Positions 54,565 to 64,000 of a stretch of DNA of 64,000 nucleotides are shown in pieces. The stretch's first letter is position 1; each line of letters starts with the position of its first letter. The notes below the pieces were generated by a model. It did not search any database, was not told the origin of the DNA, and saw only the letters and a program-made list of their open reading frames with translations. The stretch comes from Devosia naphthalenivorans (GTDB lineage: Bacteria; Pseudomonadota; Alphaproteobacteria; Rhizobiales; Devosiaceae). Where the stretch lies: the NCBI RefSeq assembly GCF_003056355.1, contig NZ_PYVW01000011.1, positions 80,339 through 144,338 on the forward strand, read 5' to 3'. The position numbers and the translations under genes are program-made.

Positions 54565-54645
54565 CCAATACATCGCATTTCAGGATATAGCAGTCAACAT
54601 TTTATCCGGTAACGCTGGAGCGTTATCCCTTGCGGGGGCAACAAC

Positions 54646-55155
54646 TCAAAGCCGTTCCCCGATCGCCTCCATCTGTTCGATTTCCCGACGCTGCGCCTCG
54701 ATGATCTCTCCGCACAACTGTACCAGCTCGGAGTCCTGGAGGTCAGCTTCACGGCACATGAGGATCGCTCCCGAATGATGCGGGATCATGGAGTCGATGA
54801 ACTGACGGTCATCGATAAAAGCCTGGGTCCTGGTCCCCAAAAAGGACAAGACCGTGATCAATGCGAAAGCGGCGTAGAGGACGACGTTCATGGTGCGTTT
54901 CGGGAACATGCCCGGCATCGTGGCGAGCATGAAGATTCCCATAGGGGCCCACATGGTCAAGGCCATGTAGAACATGTTCATGTTGTTGCGGAAGTCGCCC
55001 AGTCCGTCGATCATGGAGAACATGACGACGTACATCACGACAAGGCCGAGCACCATGTTGATCCAGAACATGAGGTAGGGTCGTCCATGACCACCGTGCC
55101 CGCCGCCTTGACCGTGGCGATCCGCTTGATCATGGGCGTGTGCTTCATGCGTCAT
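54646..55155 (-). CDS. DUF305 membrane protein with His-rich N-terminus
   Basis: A 169-residue protein. The first ~25 residues are rich in His (HEAHAHDQADRHGQGGGHGG). Two or three helices follow (FWINMVLGLVVMYVVMF, YMALTMWAPMGIFML, VVLYAAFALITVL), then a four-helix DUF305 core with DSMIPHHSGAILMCREADL and EIIEAQRREIEQME. DUF305 proteins often accompany copper resistance and bind metal through the PHH motif. It is upstream of csoR's opposite end and likely part of the same metal response. Confidence 0.85.
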   Translation of the reverse strand: MTHEAHAHDQADRHGQGGGHGGHGRPYLMFWINMVLGLVVMYVVMFSMIDGLGDFRNNMNMFYMALTMWAPMGIFMLATMPGMFPKRTMNVVLYAAFALITVLSFLGTRTQAFIDDRQFIDSMIPHHSGAILMCREADLQDSELVQLCGEIIEAQRREIEQMEAIGERL

Positions 55156-55182
55156 TCGGTTTCTCCTTCGCAGAGTTGTCGA

Positions 55183-55458
55183 TCACCGCTTCGCTTTGGC
55201 AAAGAGATCGACCAGTTCGTTGAACTTGGCCCGCTGTGCTTCAATATCCCCCGATGTAATCGCCTCGGCCACGCAGGAGTCAGCGTGCTGCTTGAGGATC
55301 TCGTCCTCAGCTTTTGCCAGGGCCGCTTTCACGGCCTGCAGCTGGGTCAGGATATCGATGCAGTAGGCGCCCTCATCCACCATGCGCGAGACGCCGTTCA
55401 CCTGGCCGGCAATACGGTTTAGACGGTTGCGGATCGAGATAGATCGTTGGGTGCACAT
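55183..55458 (-). CDS. csoR: CsoR/FrmR-family metal-sensing repressor
   Basis: A 91-residue all-helical repressor from the ATG at 55458. It has the family pattern RLNRIAGQVNGVSRMV, then YCIDILTQLQAVKAAL (ligand Cys) and HADSCVAEAI (His and Cys), which is the Cu(I) set of CsoR. It should release DNA when copper binds. The operator at 55463-55477 touches its ribosome site, so it controls itself, the DUF305 gene downstream and perhaps the divergent gene at 55572. Confidence 0.88.
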   Translation of the reverse strand: MCTQRSISIRNRLNRIAGQVNGVSRMVDEGAYCIDILTQLQAVKAALAKAEDEILKQHADSCVAEAITSGDIEAQRAKFNELVDLFAKAKR

Positions 55459-55462
55459 CGAG

Positions 55463-55477
55463 TACCCTCCGGGGGTA
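55463..55477. promoter_or_regulatory. CsoR operator
   Basis: TACCC-TCCGG-GGGTA is a palindrome with a G-tract/C-tract, the form CsoR-type repressors bind. It lies five bases before the csoR start codon and about 95 bases before the divergent gene. Confidence 0.7.
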
Positions 55478-55571
55478 TAAGCGACGGGCAAGCAGTTGGT
55501 TGCTTACGGCTACTTCTATACTTTCGCTCAAGCCCCGACCCATATGGCTGGAACAAGTTGAGAGGCCAAAC

Positions 55572-56348
55572 GTGAGCGAGTTCAATCCTGTCGACCTCGA
55601 GCGGCTTGGGACATGGCCGCCAAACGTTCTTGATTTCCTCCGGGCACACGCCGAAGCCCTCAGGTCAGAGAAGACAGCCGAACACACCTACAATCTGGCC
55701 GGCTCGCTCCACCGCCTGCGCAACCCCGCTCCAGTCATGAGGCGTTGGCGTGAGGCCGAGGCTCTCATAGCCGAAACCATGGTGAACCGGGAGCTCAGGG
55801 CTTTTCATGCGACCAGACTAGTGGACTTCAACGCCATCCACCAAGAGGGCCTGCTGCGGCTGGATTTCAATCGAGACCAGGAACGGCTGAAACGCACACT
55901 CGCAGGGCACCTGCCGCCGGAGCGGATTGGTGACGTCGACGCTGCCTTGGCCAAGATGCTCGCCCCCGATCCGCATTTCCCGGAACGGGAGTGCGCCGTG
56001 TGGGCCACCCCGATGCGTCGCATCCTGCATGACGGCGGCTGCGAAGTCTTCTTCGAGTCATTCGGCGGCGAAGCTGTCGAGCGGCTCGCCGGCTATCTGG
56101 GTGGCGAGCTCCCCACTGCGCTGGCAGGCATAGGGGAGCCCGCCGTTGTGGTGATCCGCTACCCGGTTTCGGGCTGGTGCGCCTTCACGGACGGTCGCCT
56201 GCCGCAATCCATGATCGAGTTATATCTCGAAGCACAGGGCGACTGGGAAGCGATGGATCACGGGTGGGACATCATGATCGAACGCGATGTCCCACCGGAG
56301 CGGATCGAAGCTGTTGTTCGGGTCGCAGATCCGGCAGTACAGCCTTGA
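55572..56348 (+). CDS. ADP-ribosyltransferase-like protein of unknown role
   Basis: A 258-residue soluble protein with a GTG start at 55572 (GAGAGG six bases upstream). Central to C-terminal parts resemble the ART fold: AFHATRLVDFNAIHQEGLL (opening strand with His and Thr, then the I..EGL helix), a segment with CEVFFESFGGEAVERLAGYL, a VVVIRYPVS strand and the close IERDVPPERIEAVV. The IPPERI-like ending and the HxTRL start are common in DarT/ART-like families. No catalytic glutamate can be assigned for sure. It faces csoR across a copper-type operator. No antitoxin partner is adjacent. Confidence 0.5.
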   Translation: MSEFNPVDLERLGTWPPNVLDFLRAHAEALRSEKTAEHTYNLAGSLHRLRNPAPVMRRWREAEALIAETMVNRELRAFHATRLVDFNAIHQEGLLRLDFNRDQERLKRTLAGHLPPERIGDVDAALAKMLAPDPHFPERECAVWATPMRRILHDGGCEVFFESFGGEAVERLAGYLGGELPTALAGIGEPAVVVIRYPVSGWCAFTDGRLPQSMIELYLEAQGDWEAMDHGWDIMIERDVPPERIEAVVRVADPAVQP

Positions 56349-56356
56349 GCTGGTAA

Positions 56357-56377
56357 GGCCCGGCCATATGCCGGGCC
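56357..56377 (+). terminator. Hairpin after the ART-like gene
   Basis: GGCCCGGC-CATAT-GCCGGGCC, eight base pairs, begins nine bases after the stop codon. There is no T-run, but it sits where a terminator is expected and also faces the convergent MFS remnant. Confidence 0.6.
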
Positions 56378-56464
56378 AAGATCATCAGCCTACCGGCACT
56401 TCCCGTCGCGGGCGCTCCGCGGAGCAAGACGAGTGCTCCAAGAGCGCCGACATGGTGATCGGAT

Positions 56465-57132
56465 CTAGGCGAGCGCCATGCCCAGTGCACCGAGCAGCGA
56501 GGCGGGCAGAACGTCGACAACGAAACTGCCGCCTTCTGGAACACGCGAAAACAGCAGCAGCGAGCCGGCCATCGCGAGCAAGCCGATGAGGATGTTGGCC
56601 TCGATCCCGAACCGAGCAACCAGCTTGCCGGACAAGCCCACCATGATGACCATGATCGTCAGCGTCATCGGCAGCAGCGCCAGTCCGCTGTACAGGGCGG
56701 AAAGCCCAAGCGTCTGCTGCAGGTAGAGGTTGAGGTAGAACCACAGTGGTATCCACGCGGCACCCAGCAGCGCCATCAGCAGGTTGCCCACAGCGAGGTT
56801 CGGTGCAGCGAAGATCCGTAACGGCAGCAGCGACTCACGGGAGATAACCTGCAGAACGAGAAACAGCACCAGCAGGGCAACTGCGGCGCCCAGCAGCAGC
56901 AGCGTCTGCGGCGAGATCCACTGACCCGGTACCGTCGTGACGATGGCATAGACTGCGGTGACCAGCGATGCCGTTACCGTCAGCGCACCTTCCAGTCGAT
57001 GCGGCCCCGCACCGGGGCGAGGTAGCGGATGACCGTTGGTGCCAGCGCGAAGACGACGAGCCCGAGCGGAACGTTGATCAGGAAAGTCCATGGCCAGCTG
57101 AGCCATGAGGTTTCGACTTGAATGATTCCCAT
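56465..57132 (-). pseudogene. DHA2-type MFS transporter fragment
   Basis: Near 57132 one frame reads TSWLSWPWTFLINVPLGLVV then FALAPTVIRYLAPVRGRIDW, helix 6 and the following loop of EmrB/QacA-like drug pumps. One frame over, from about 57000, it continues GALTVTASLVTAVYAI, SLLPLRIFAAPNLAVGNLL and later helices to GALGMALA. Both the N-terminal half and the C-terminal end are missing, and a frameshift splits the rest. The 5' break lies at the copA promoter. Confidence 0.8.
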
Positions 57133-57143
57133 TGAAACAGCCC

Positions 57144-57174
57144 TTGACCTTCCCATCGTTGGAAGCGTTACCTA
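57144..57174 (+). promoter_or_regulatory. CueR-type promoter of copA
   Basis: -35 TTGACC and -10 TACCTA are 19 bases apart. The spacer holds CTTCC-CATCGTT-GGAAG, the CueR dyad. The CueR gene is downstream of copA. Confidence 0.8.
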
Positions 57175-57205
57175 TCTCGGCAGTCAATCGGAAGGACTGT
57201 TTGAA

Positions 57206-59760
<2,555 letters not shown>

Positions 59761-59764
<4 letters not shown>

Positions 59765-60222
59765 ACATCGGTGAAGCATCCAAGGCCAGCGGCGTGTCGA
59801 CCAAGATGATCCGCTACTATGAATCCATCGGATTGATCTCGGCCCCGCTCCGGACCGAATCCGGCTATCGCGTCTACTCCGACAACGAGGTGCACGGACT
59901 CCGGTTCATCAGCCGGGCCCGGGATCTGGGCTTCTCCGTGGAGCAGATGGGGGACCTGCTGGCACTATGGCGGGACCGCTCCCGTGCCAGTGCCGACGTC
60001 AAGTCCATTGCACTGGAGCACATCCGCGTGCTGGACGAGAAGGCCAAGGCGCTCAAGGCGATGAGCGACACCCTTCGGCACCTGGCAGACAACTGCCATG
60101 GCGACGGTCGCCCGGACTGCCCCATCATCGAGGGCTTCGCCCAAGCCGCCCCTACATCGGTCAAGAGGCGCCAGCCGCGCTTCGGAGTGACCGATGTAGC
60201 TCCGGACCGCAGCCATGCCTGA
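59761..60222 (+). CDS. cueR: CueR-type copper-responsive MerR regulator
   Basis: A 153-residue protein whose ATG overlaps the copA stop. The helix-turn-helix is [20 protein letters not shown]. The Cu(I) site is [15 protein letters not shown], the two cysteines in the CueR loop spacing, with the Ser of [11 protein letters not shown] replacing the Cys of zinc sensors. It should activate copA and copZ at the two 19-base promoters. The tail after IIEGFAQ is about 20 residues longer than usual. Confidence 0.9.
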
Positions 60223-60474
60223 GCGGGTCGCACCCAAGGTCAATCGATTGATCGAGACCGCCATCAACGTCGATGATCTGGACGTGGCCGTTGAGTTCTA
60301 CAGCCGCGTGTTCGGGTTCCTGACATTGCACCGGGACGGCGCGTCGTGGCATCCAACGCCGGCGCCGCAATGGTTTTGCTGCTCTTCAAACGAGGCGCCA
60401 GCCTGACGGAGCAGGTTCTGCCAGGTGGTGCTCTCCGTCAGTTGGCTGTCACCTCCCCCGGGTTAGGATGACGC
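60215..60474 (+). pseudogene. VOC/glyoxalase-family fragment, frameshifted
   Basis: The start KVNRLIETAINVDDLDVAVEF then YSRVFGF is the first strand and helix of a VOC domain. After HRDG the frame is lost, and one frame over RVVASNAGAAMVLLLFKRG continues. It stops at 60474, far short of a full domain of about 120 residues. It overlaps the cueR end by eight bases. Confidence 0.7.
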
Positions 60475-60721
60475 ATGAGATTCACCCGTTCCAAGCCCCT
60501 GCCTACAGTCGTCCTGGTCGTGATCCTGATCGTATCCGCGTTGGTCTCGGGATCGATAATCGCCATTTTGTTGGCGAGGGCTATGGCCGCGGCCTTGCCG
60601 GCACGGGCAATCTCTGAGCACGCATTGCCCGAAACGAATGATGAACGCCGGCACCAGGTTGGACCGTCACGTCGCTGCCTCCAGCCTCCAGCGACCCTTT
60701 CAAAAAAATGTATCTTCACCC

Positions 60722-60752
60722 TTGACCTTCCCTCCGTTGGAAGCCCCACATT
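60722..60752 (+). promoter_or_regulatory. CueR-type promoter of copZ
   Basis: -35 TTGACC and -10 CACATT are 19 bases apart, with CTTCC-CTCCGTT-GGAAG between. It is nearly the same as the copA promoter, so copZ has its own copper control. Confidence 0.75.
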
Positions 60753-60783
60753 GGGGCAATCACCGAAACGAAGGAGTTCTGAT

Positions 60784-60984
60784 ATGTACAATTTCCAAGT
60801 CAACGACATGACCTGCGGCCACTGCGTCTCCACGATCGAGAAGGCCGTGAAAGGCGTTGATGCAGCAGCCGAGGTGAAGATCGATCTCCCCGCGCGCAAG
60901 GTGGACATCAGCAGCCAGAAGCCGGCGGAAGCGTTCGCGGAGGCAATCACCGAAGCTGGCTACACCGGCCAGTTGCAGGCATGA
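60784..60984 (+). CDS. copZ: Copper chaperone CopZ
   Basis: A 66-residue HMA-domain protein from the ATG at 60784, with GAAGGAG upstream. The motif is NDMTCGHCVSTIEKAVKG (MxCxxC), followed by the usual beta strand EVKIDLPARKVDI and the AITEAGYTGQL end. It carries Cu(I) in the cytosol to CopA or CueR. The same frame stays open upstream to a membrane-like ORF from 60475, but the promoter and ribosome site place the start here. Confidence 0.93.
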   Translation: MYNFQVNDMTCGHCVSTIEKAVKGVDAAAEVKIDLPARKVDISSQKPAEAFAEAITEAGYTGQLQA

Positions 60985-60990
60985 AACCAT

Positions 60991-61011
60991 CGGCAGGCGA
61001 TGAGCCTGCCG
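60991..61011 (+). terminator. Terminator after copZ
   Basis: CGGCAGGC-GATGA-GCCTGCCG starts six bases after the copZ stop and is followed by TCCTCTT. It is a good rho-independent terminator candidate with a weak T tail. Confidence 0.7.
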
Positions 61012-61105
61012 TCCTCTTACAAGGCTCGGGCCGGATCACCAGATGCCCGTCGACCAATGTCGAGCGCTGATGTTTTCACTGCCGCCAACAATACGGGATC
61101 GAACC

Positions 61106-61942
61106 ATGAAATCCGAGCTGACCGCCGCCCTATGGCTACTTCCCATCCTTGCGGCAGGTGCCACGGAACACACCGCCCCTCTACCGGCGGGAGAGCTGTC
61201 TCACATCCATGGCGTCGTGCTGCCCGCCGGATCCGATGATGTGCTGCTTGCAACCCATTTCGGTCTCTATGCGGTAAACCGGACTGGCATGGCCACCATG
61301 ATTTCGGCTGCGGCAGATGATTTCATGGGGTTCACTTCCGGAACGGACGGACGACTCTATGCCAGCGGTCATCCGGGCAGCGGCGGCAACACCGGGGTCA
61401 TAGGCACGTCCGGAGCCGGAGCGGAATGGTCGCACCTTTCCGATGGTGTCGGCGGACCGGTCGACTTCCACGCAATGACCGTCAGCCCTGCGGACCCCGA
61501 TACCCTTTACGGCTCGTATGGCGGTGTGCAGGTTAGCCGCGATGGAGGCCGCACCTGGGCGCTGGCGGGCTCCGGCCCGTCCGAGCTCATCGATCTGGCT
61601 GCCGCCGCGGACGAGCCGGGGCATGTCTACGCCGCCACCACGACGGGCCTTCACCAAAGCGTCGACTTCGGCAAAACCTGGTCGCCTGTTGCTGAGGGCC
61701 CCCCCGTGACGGCGGTGGAAGTCGCCTCCGATGGCGGTTTGCATGCATTCGTTCCCGGGACCGGATTTCTAGCGCTGAACGATACTTCCGAACTTGTTCC
61801 CGTTGGAGAGATGAAGGACACGGTGGTGCTTCACATGGCCTTCGATCCGGATGATCAGGGACATCTGGTGGCGGTAACCGCTGAAAGTCAGGTCATCTCC
61901 AGCATGGACGGGGGAAGGTCGTGGTCTTCGTTCGCCCCCTAG
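61106..61942 (+). CDS. F510_1955-type beta-propeller exported protein
   Basis: A 278-residue protein from the ATG at 61106. A signal peptide (LTAALWLLPILAAGA) precedes repeated sortilin/BNR-like blades: LSHIHGVVLP, VQVSRDGGRTWALAG, GLHQSVDFGKTWSPV and SSMDGGRSWSSF, each with the SxDxGxTW Asp-box. This matches the F510_1955 family, often found beside copper genes and called glycosylhydrolase-like without proof. It overlaps the cytochrome c gene by 22 bases. Confidence 0.8.
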   Translation: MKSELTAALWLLPILAAGATEHTAPLPAGELSHIHGVVLPAGSDDVLLATHFGLYAVNRTGMATMISAAADDFMGFTSGTDGRLYASGHPGSGGNTGVIGTSGAGAEWSHLSDGVGGPVDFHAMTVSPADPDTLYGSYGGVQVSRDGGRTWALAGSGPSELIDLAAAADEPGHVYAATTTGLHQSVDFGKTWSPVAEGPPVTAVEVASDGGLHAFVPGTGFLALNDTSELVPVGEMKDTVVLHMAFDPDDQGHLVAVTAESQVISSMDGGRSWSSFAP

Positions 61943-62331
61943 CGTCAATCTGTACCCTGGCAGCGCTGTTGACCTGCACACAGGGTCAGGAACTCGACGG
62001 GCGAGAGTTGTATCTGGAGCAGTGCGCCAGTTGCCACGGGGTTGACCTCGAGGGCCAACCGGACTGGATGGCCCGCCTGCCGAATGGCCGTCTTCCGGCC
62101 CCTCCCCATGACGAAACCGGCCACACCTGGCATCACTCCGACCGGCAGCTGTTCCGGATCATCAAGGAAGGTCTCGCATCGATCGTGCCGGGCTACGAAA
62201 CCGACATGCCGGCCTTCGGTGACACCATGAGGGACGATGAAATCAGGTCGGTGCTCGACTATATCAAGGGTACCTGGCCGGAACGCCAAACGGACTACCA
62301 ACGAGCCAAATCACAAGCCGACGGGGAGTAG
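61921..62331 (+). CDS. Exported class I cytochrome c
   Basis: A 136-residue protein with a GTG start at 61921 (GGGGGAAGG upstream) inside the previous gene. An N-terminal signal ends near LLTCTQ, a possible lipobox. The heme site is ECASCHGV-like (CASCH) and the distal Met is in TDMPAFGD. It resembles small cytochromes in copper-resistance clusters. It may take electrons from, or give them to, periplasmic copper proteins. It needs the c-type maturation system, of which CcmF and CcmG are encoded in this window. Confidence 0.88.
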   Translation: MVFVRPLASICTLAALLTCTQGQELDGRELYLEQCASCHGVDLEGQPDWMARLPNGRLPAPPHDETGHTWHHSDRQLFRIIKEGLASIVPGYETDMPAFGDTMRDDEIRSVLDYIKGTWPERQTDYQRAKSQADGE

Positions 62332-62389
62332 CTCCTCGTCCGTAGACCCTGTCCAAGGCAGCAGTCATGCACGGCAGGCAATTGGAATA

Positions 62390-62734
62390 TCACGGGTCAG
62401 CGGCGCTTGAAGGCTGCAACTCCGCAGTTCGGCCGCCTGTTTGCCTGGCAAGCCGACGGGCTATCAGGAGCACGACCGTCGGCCATAACATCGTGTTGCC
62501 GATGTCCCTGAGCGCACCGGTGATATCGATATCGGGCGGGCTGTGATGGAAAGCGTCGAGGAATTCGTTCGCGAGTTCGAAGGCAAGAACAACCAGCCAC
62601 GGCACGATGCTGGCCGGTCCTCGCCGCAACACCAGCATGGCGGCAACATAGATGCCCAGGCCGATGTGGATGTGCAATGCGTCCCTGCTGAGGAACAGCA
62701 GTTCGCTCAGTTCCGTCTTGATCTTGTTGAGCAT
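62390..62734 (-). CDS. Small LHxHxGL membrane protein (copy C)
   Basis: A 114-residue protein from the ATG at 62734, nearly the same as copy B: LNKIKTELSELLFLSRDA, then LHIHIGLGIYVAAMLVLRR, VPWLVVLAFELANEFLD and NTMLWPTVVLLIARR. The region between helices 2 and 3 carries HH and three aspartates (FHHSPPDIDITG). It lies between the cytochrome c gene (convergent) and a DUF305 gene (same strand) in the copper block. No characterised family is known to me. Confidence 0.75.
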   Translation of the reverse strand: MLNKIKTELSELLFLSRDALHIHIGLGIYVAAMLVLRRGPASIVPWLVVLAFELANEFLDAFHHSPPDIDITGALRDIGNTMLWPTVVLLIARRLARQTGGRTAELQPSSAADP

Positions 62735-62798
62735 GCCTGCCTCCGGCAGACCTTTTAGCAGCGGAGCGTTGCCGTCTGCTTAAGCGACCCTGAGAAGT

Positions 62799-62822
62799 GG
62801 AAGCGCACCGTGGTGCGCTTCC
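62799..62822 (-). terminator. Hairpin after the exported DUF305 gene
   Basis: GGAAGCGCACC-GT-GGTGCGCTTCC is a perfect 11-base inverted repeat ten bases after the DUF305 stop. With a realistic loop it gives a nine-pair stem. It probably ends the DUF305 operon before copy C. Confidence 0.65.
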
Positions 62823-62832
62823 TTGTACCTGC

Positions 62833-63297
62833 TTACTCGTTGGCGCCTTCACCTTCGAGCCAGGAGACCATTTCGGCGATCTCCTGCTCCTGGGCGTCGA
62901 TAACCTTCTGCGCCATTTCCTTGGCCCATTCGTTATCGCCGTGTTCCAGCTCGGCCTTGGCCATGTTGATCGCGCCTATATGGTGGGGGATCATTCCGCA
63001 GACGAATGCCACGTCGATGTCCTCAATCATCATCGCGTCCATCATCTGCTTGTTGGTCTCGTCCATGCCCGCCATCAGGTCGGTATGGGCCTCGTCCATC
63101 TCGTGGGACATGTCCATCGACATATCTCCCGACATGCCTTCGGCACTCTTGCAGATTTCCGGCAGGTCGGCAGCCATGGCACTGTCGCCGCCCATGGCGG
63201 ACATGTCGTGACCCGGCATCGCATCCTGGGCAGAAACGAGCGAAGAGGTCCCGGCAAGAACGACGGAGGCGAGCAGTGCAGTCTTGAAGATGTTCAT
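62833..63297 (-). CDS. Exported DUF305 protein, methionine-rich
   Basis: A 154-residue protein with a signal peptide (TALLASVVLAGTSSLVSA). The mature N-terminus is rich in Met and His (AMPGHDMSAMGGDSAM, GDMSMDMSHEMDEAH), a Cu(I)-binding composition like that of CopA-type oxidases. The DUF305 core has CGMIPHHIGAINMAKAELEHG and QEQEIAEMVSWLE. It probably buffers periplasmic copper. It follows a hypothetical gene and the end of a copper-type ATPase on the same strand. Confidence 0.88.
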   Translation of the reverse strand: MNIFKTALLASVVLAGTSSLVSAQDAMPGHDMSAMGGDSAMAADLPEICKSAEGMSGDMSMDMSHEMDEAHTDLMAGMDETNKQMMDAMMIEDIDVAFVCGMIPHHIGAINMAKAELEHGDNEWAKEMAQKVIDAQEQEIAEMVSWLEGEGANE

Positions 63298-63328
63298 TTT
63301 CGAATTTCCGTTGGGTTGAAGAATTGGT

Positions 63329-63769
63329 TCAAGCGTCCGTGCGGAAACCCTTCGGCGGTCGATCTATTCGTACAATCACCCGATGTGGAGCGGGCTCCGT
63401 CACATCGGCGAAGCGGTCGACGGTCCGCAGGACGGGAAGCGTCGCACTGGGTGCCGCCGGCATTCCGCCAAGGCAGAGACCCATACCGCAGCACACCGGC
63501 ATAGAATGCGGATCACTGTCGCAGTGAGCCTCGCATTCGACATCCGCATGATGGTTTACGTCGCTCACGGCATGTTCGACGCCACTGGTTCGTGCCATGG
63601 CCCCATGGTGCAAGGACATGCTGGATACGACCGCGACAAGAACTGCGAGGATCATGCGGATCCTCGTTCTCGTCACTGGCGATGCTGCGGAGCGTTCCAT
63701 GGCACCCAAACCCGTTCCGGCACGTGCCGGTTGCAGGAATCGCCTGCGTTGAAGAGCTCGACGGGTCAT
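63329..63769 (-). CDS. Cys/His-rich exported or membrane protein, coupled to a copper-type ATPase
   Basis: A 146-residue protein. The start ATG at 63769 overlaps the ATPase stop (ATGA); internal ATGs at 63700 and 63655 are alternatives. A hydrophobic segment ([18 protein letters not shown]) is followed by [19 protein letters not shown] and [13 protein letters not shown], six cysteines and several His and Met, which suits copper binding. The tail is basic. I know no family name. It lies between the ATPase and the exported DUF305 gene. Confidence 0.6.
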   Translation of the reverse strand: MTRRALQRRRFLQPARAGTGLGAMERSAASPVTRTRIRMILAVLVAVVSSMSLHHGAMARTSGVEHAVSDVNHHADVECEAHCDSDPHSMPVCCGMGLCLGGMPAAPSATLPVLRTVDRFADVTEPAPHRVIVRIDRPPKGFRTDA

Positions 63770-64000
63770 GCGATGCGAGCTGAACGGAGGCGCAGAGAGT
63801 TCCCGATCACGCTGACGGACGACAGTGCCATGGCCGCGGCGGCGATGGCCGGCGAAAGCGTCAGTCCGAAGAGTGGATAGAGGACCCCGGCGGCTACGGG
63901 CACGCCGGCAGCATTGTACACGAAGGCAAGAAAGAGATTTTGCCGGATATTACCCATGGTGGCCCTGGAAAGTTTCCTGGCACGGGCGATGCCGAGCAGG
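63766..64000 (-). CDS. C-terminal end of a heavy-metal P1B ATPase (5' part outside window)
   Basis: The minus-strand frame enters from the window edge as [20 protein letters not shown], continues [20 protein letters not shown] and ends [21 protein letters not shown]. These are the last two helices of a CopA-like pump, with YN and MxxSS as the Cu(I) ligands. It differs from copA at 57206-59764, so the element carries a second copper-type ATPase. Only about 77 residues are visible. Confidence 0.85.
   Translation of the reverse strand, partial: LLGIARARKLSRATMGNIRQNLFLAFVYNAAGVPVAAGVLYPLFGLTLSPAIAAAAMALSSVSVIGNSLRLRSARIA

Overview
The window reads as accessory DNA of an alphaproteobacterium, most likely of the order Hyphomicrobiales (Devosia-like by the feel of the cytochrome b, Lnt and plasmid-backbone proteins; this genus-level guess rests on recognition only). 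Evidence for the order: a Ros/MucR remnant, a TTGCAA-type Mur/Fur box in front of mntH, a ParB / giant methylase-helicase / DUF3085 / DUF1419 / DUF3991-Toprim backbone typical of rhizobial plasmids and integrative elements, and high GC throughout. No rRNA, tRNA or CRISPR array is seen.

Layout. 1-9.6 kb: plasmid or ICE maintenance block (partial ParB, MqsRA toxin-antitoxin, BrnA-like antitoxin remnant, 1699-residue methylase-helicase, DUF3085, DUF1419, DUF3991-Toprim). 9.6-20 kb: a decaying zone with a frameshifted MucR, a frameshifted transglutaminase-like peptidase, a complete IS630-family element, and between them intact genes for a CDF-like transporter, DUF2171, DsbB, MntH-Mur, MotA and a small LHxHxGL membrane protein. 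19.6-30 kb: ccmF, then a tightly overlapping operon cadA-lspA-small ORF-membrane peptide-ccmG-like with a frameshifted merR opposite, an M23 peptidase, and tlpA-ccdA. 31-45 kb: an orphan cytochrome b, an O-antigen-ligase-like protein, DsbA, Lnt, an L,D-transpeptidase lipoprotein, pseudoazurin, a CtaG-like assembly factor, a DUF1624 acyltransferase-like protein and a FieF-like CDF, separated by IS5, IS3 and IS1182-like transposase debris. 45-52 kb: a second lspA with an HMA-CDF fusion and merR, a CYP152 P450, then merR / cadA / PCuAC / SCO. 53-64 kb: HipBA, DUF305, CsoR, an ADP-ribosyltransferase-like orphan, and a copper block copA-cueR, copZ, F510_1955-type protein, cytochrome c, DUF305, and the end of another copper-type ATPase that runs off the window.

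How it may work together. Cytoplasmic Zn/Cd/Pb and Cu are exported by P1B ATPases and CDF proteins under MerR-family and CsoR control. Around these exporters sit periplasmic copper handlers (PCuAC, SCO, pseudoazurin, DUF305, cytochrome c) and many genes for making or repairing the envelope and respiratory chain: disulfide exchange (DsbA, DsbB, CcdA, TlpA, CcmG), cytochrome c maturation (CcmF), oxidase assembly (CtaG), cytochrome b, and lipoprotein maturation (two LspA, Lnt). My inference is that the element may pair metal export with spare copies of envelope machinery that metals damage. The three-copy LHxHxGL membrane protein family, the cadA-lspA-ccmG operon and the ART-like protein opposite csoR are the least explained parts.
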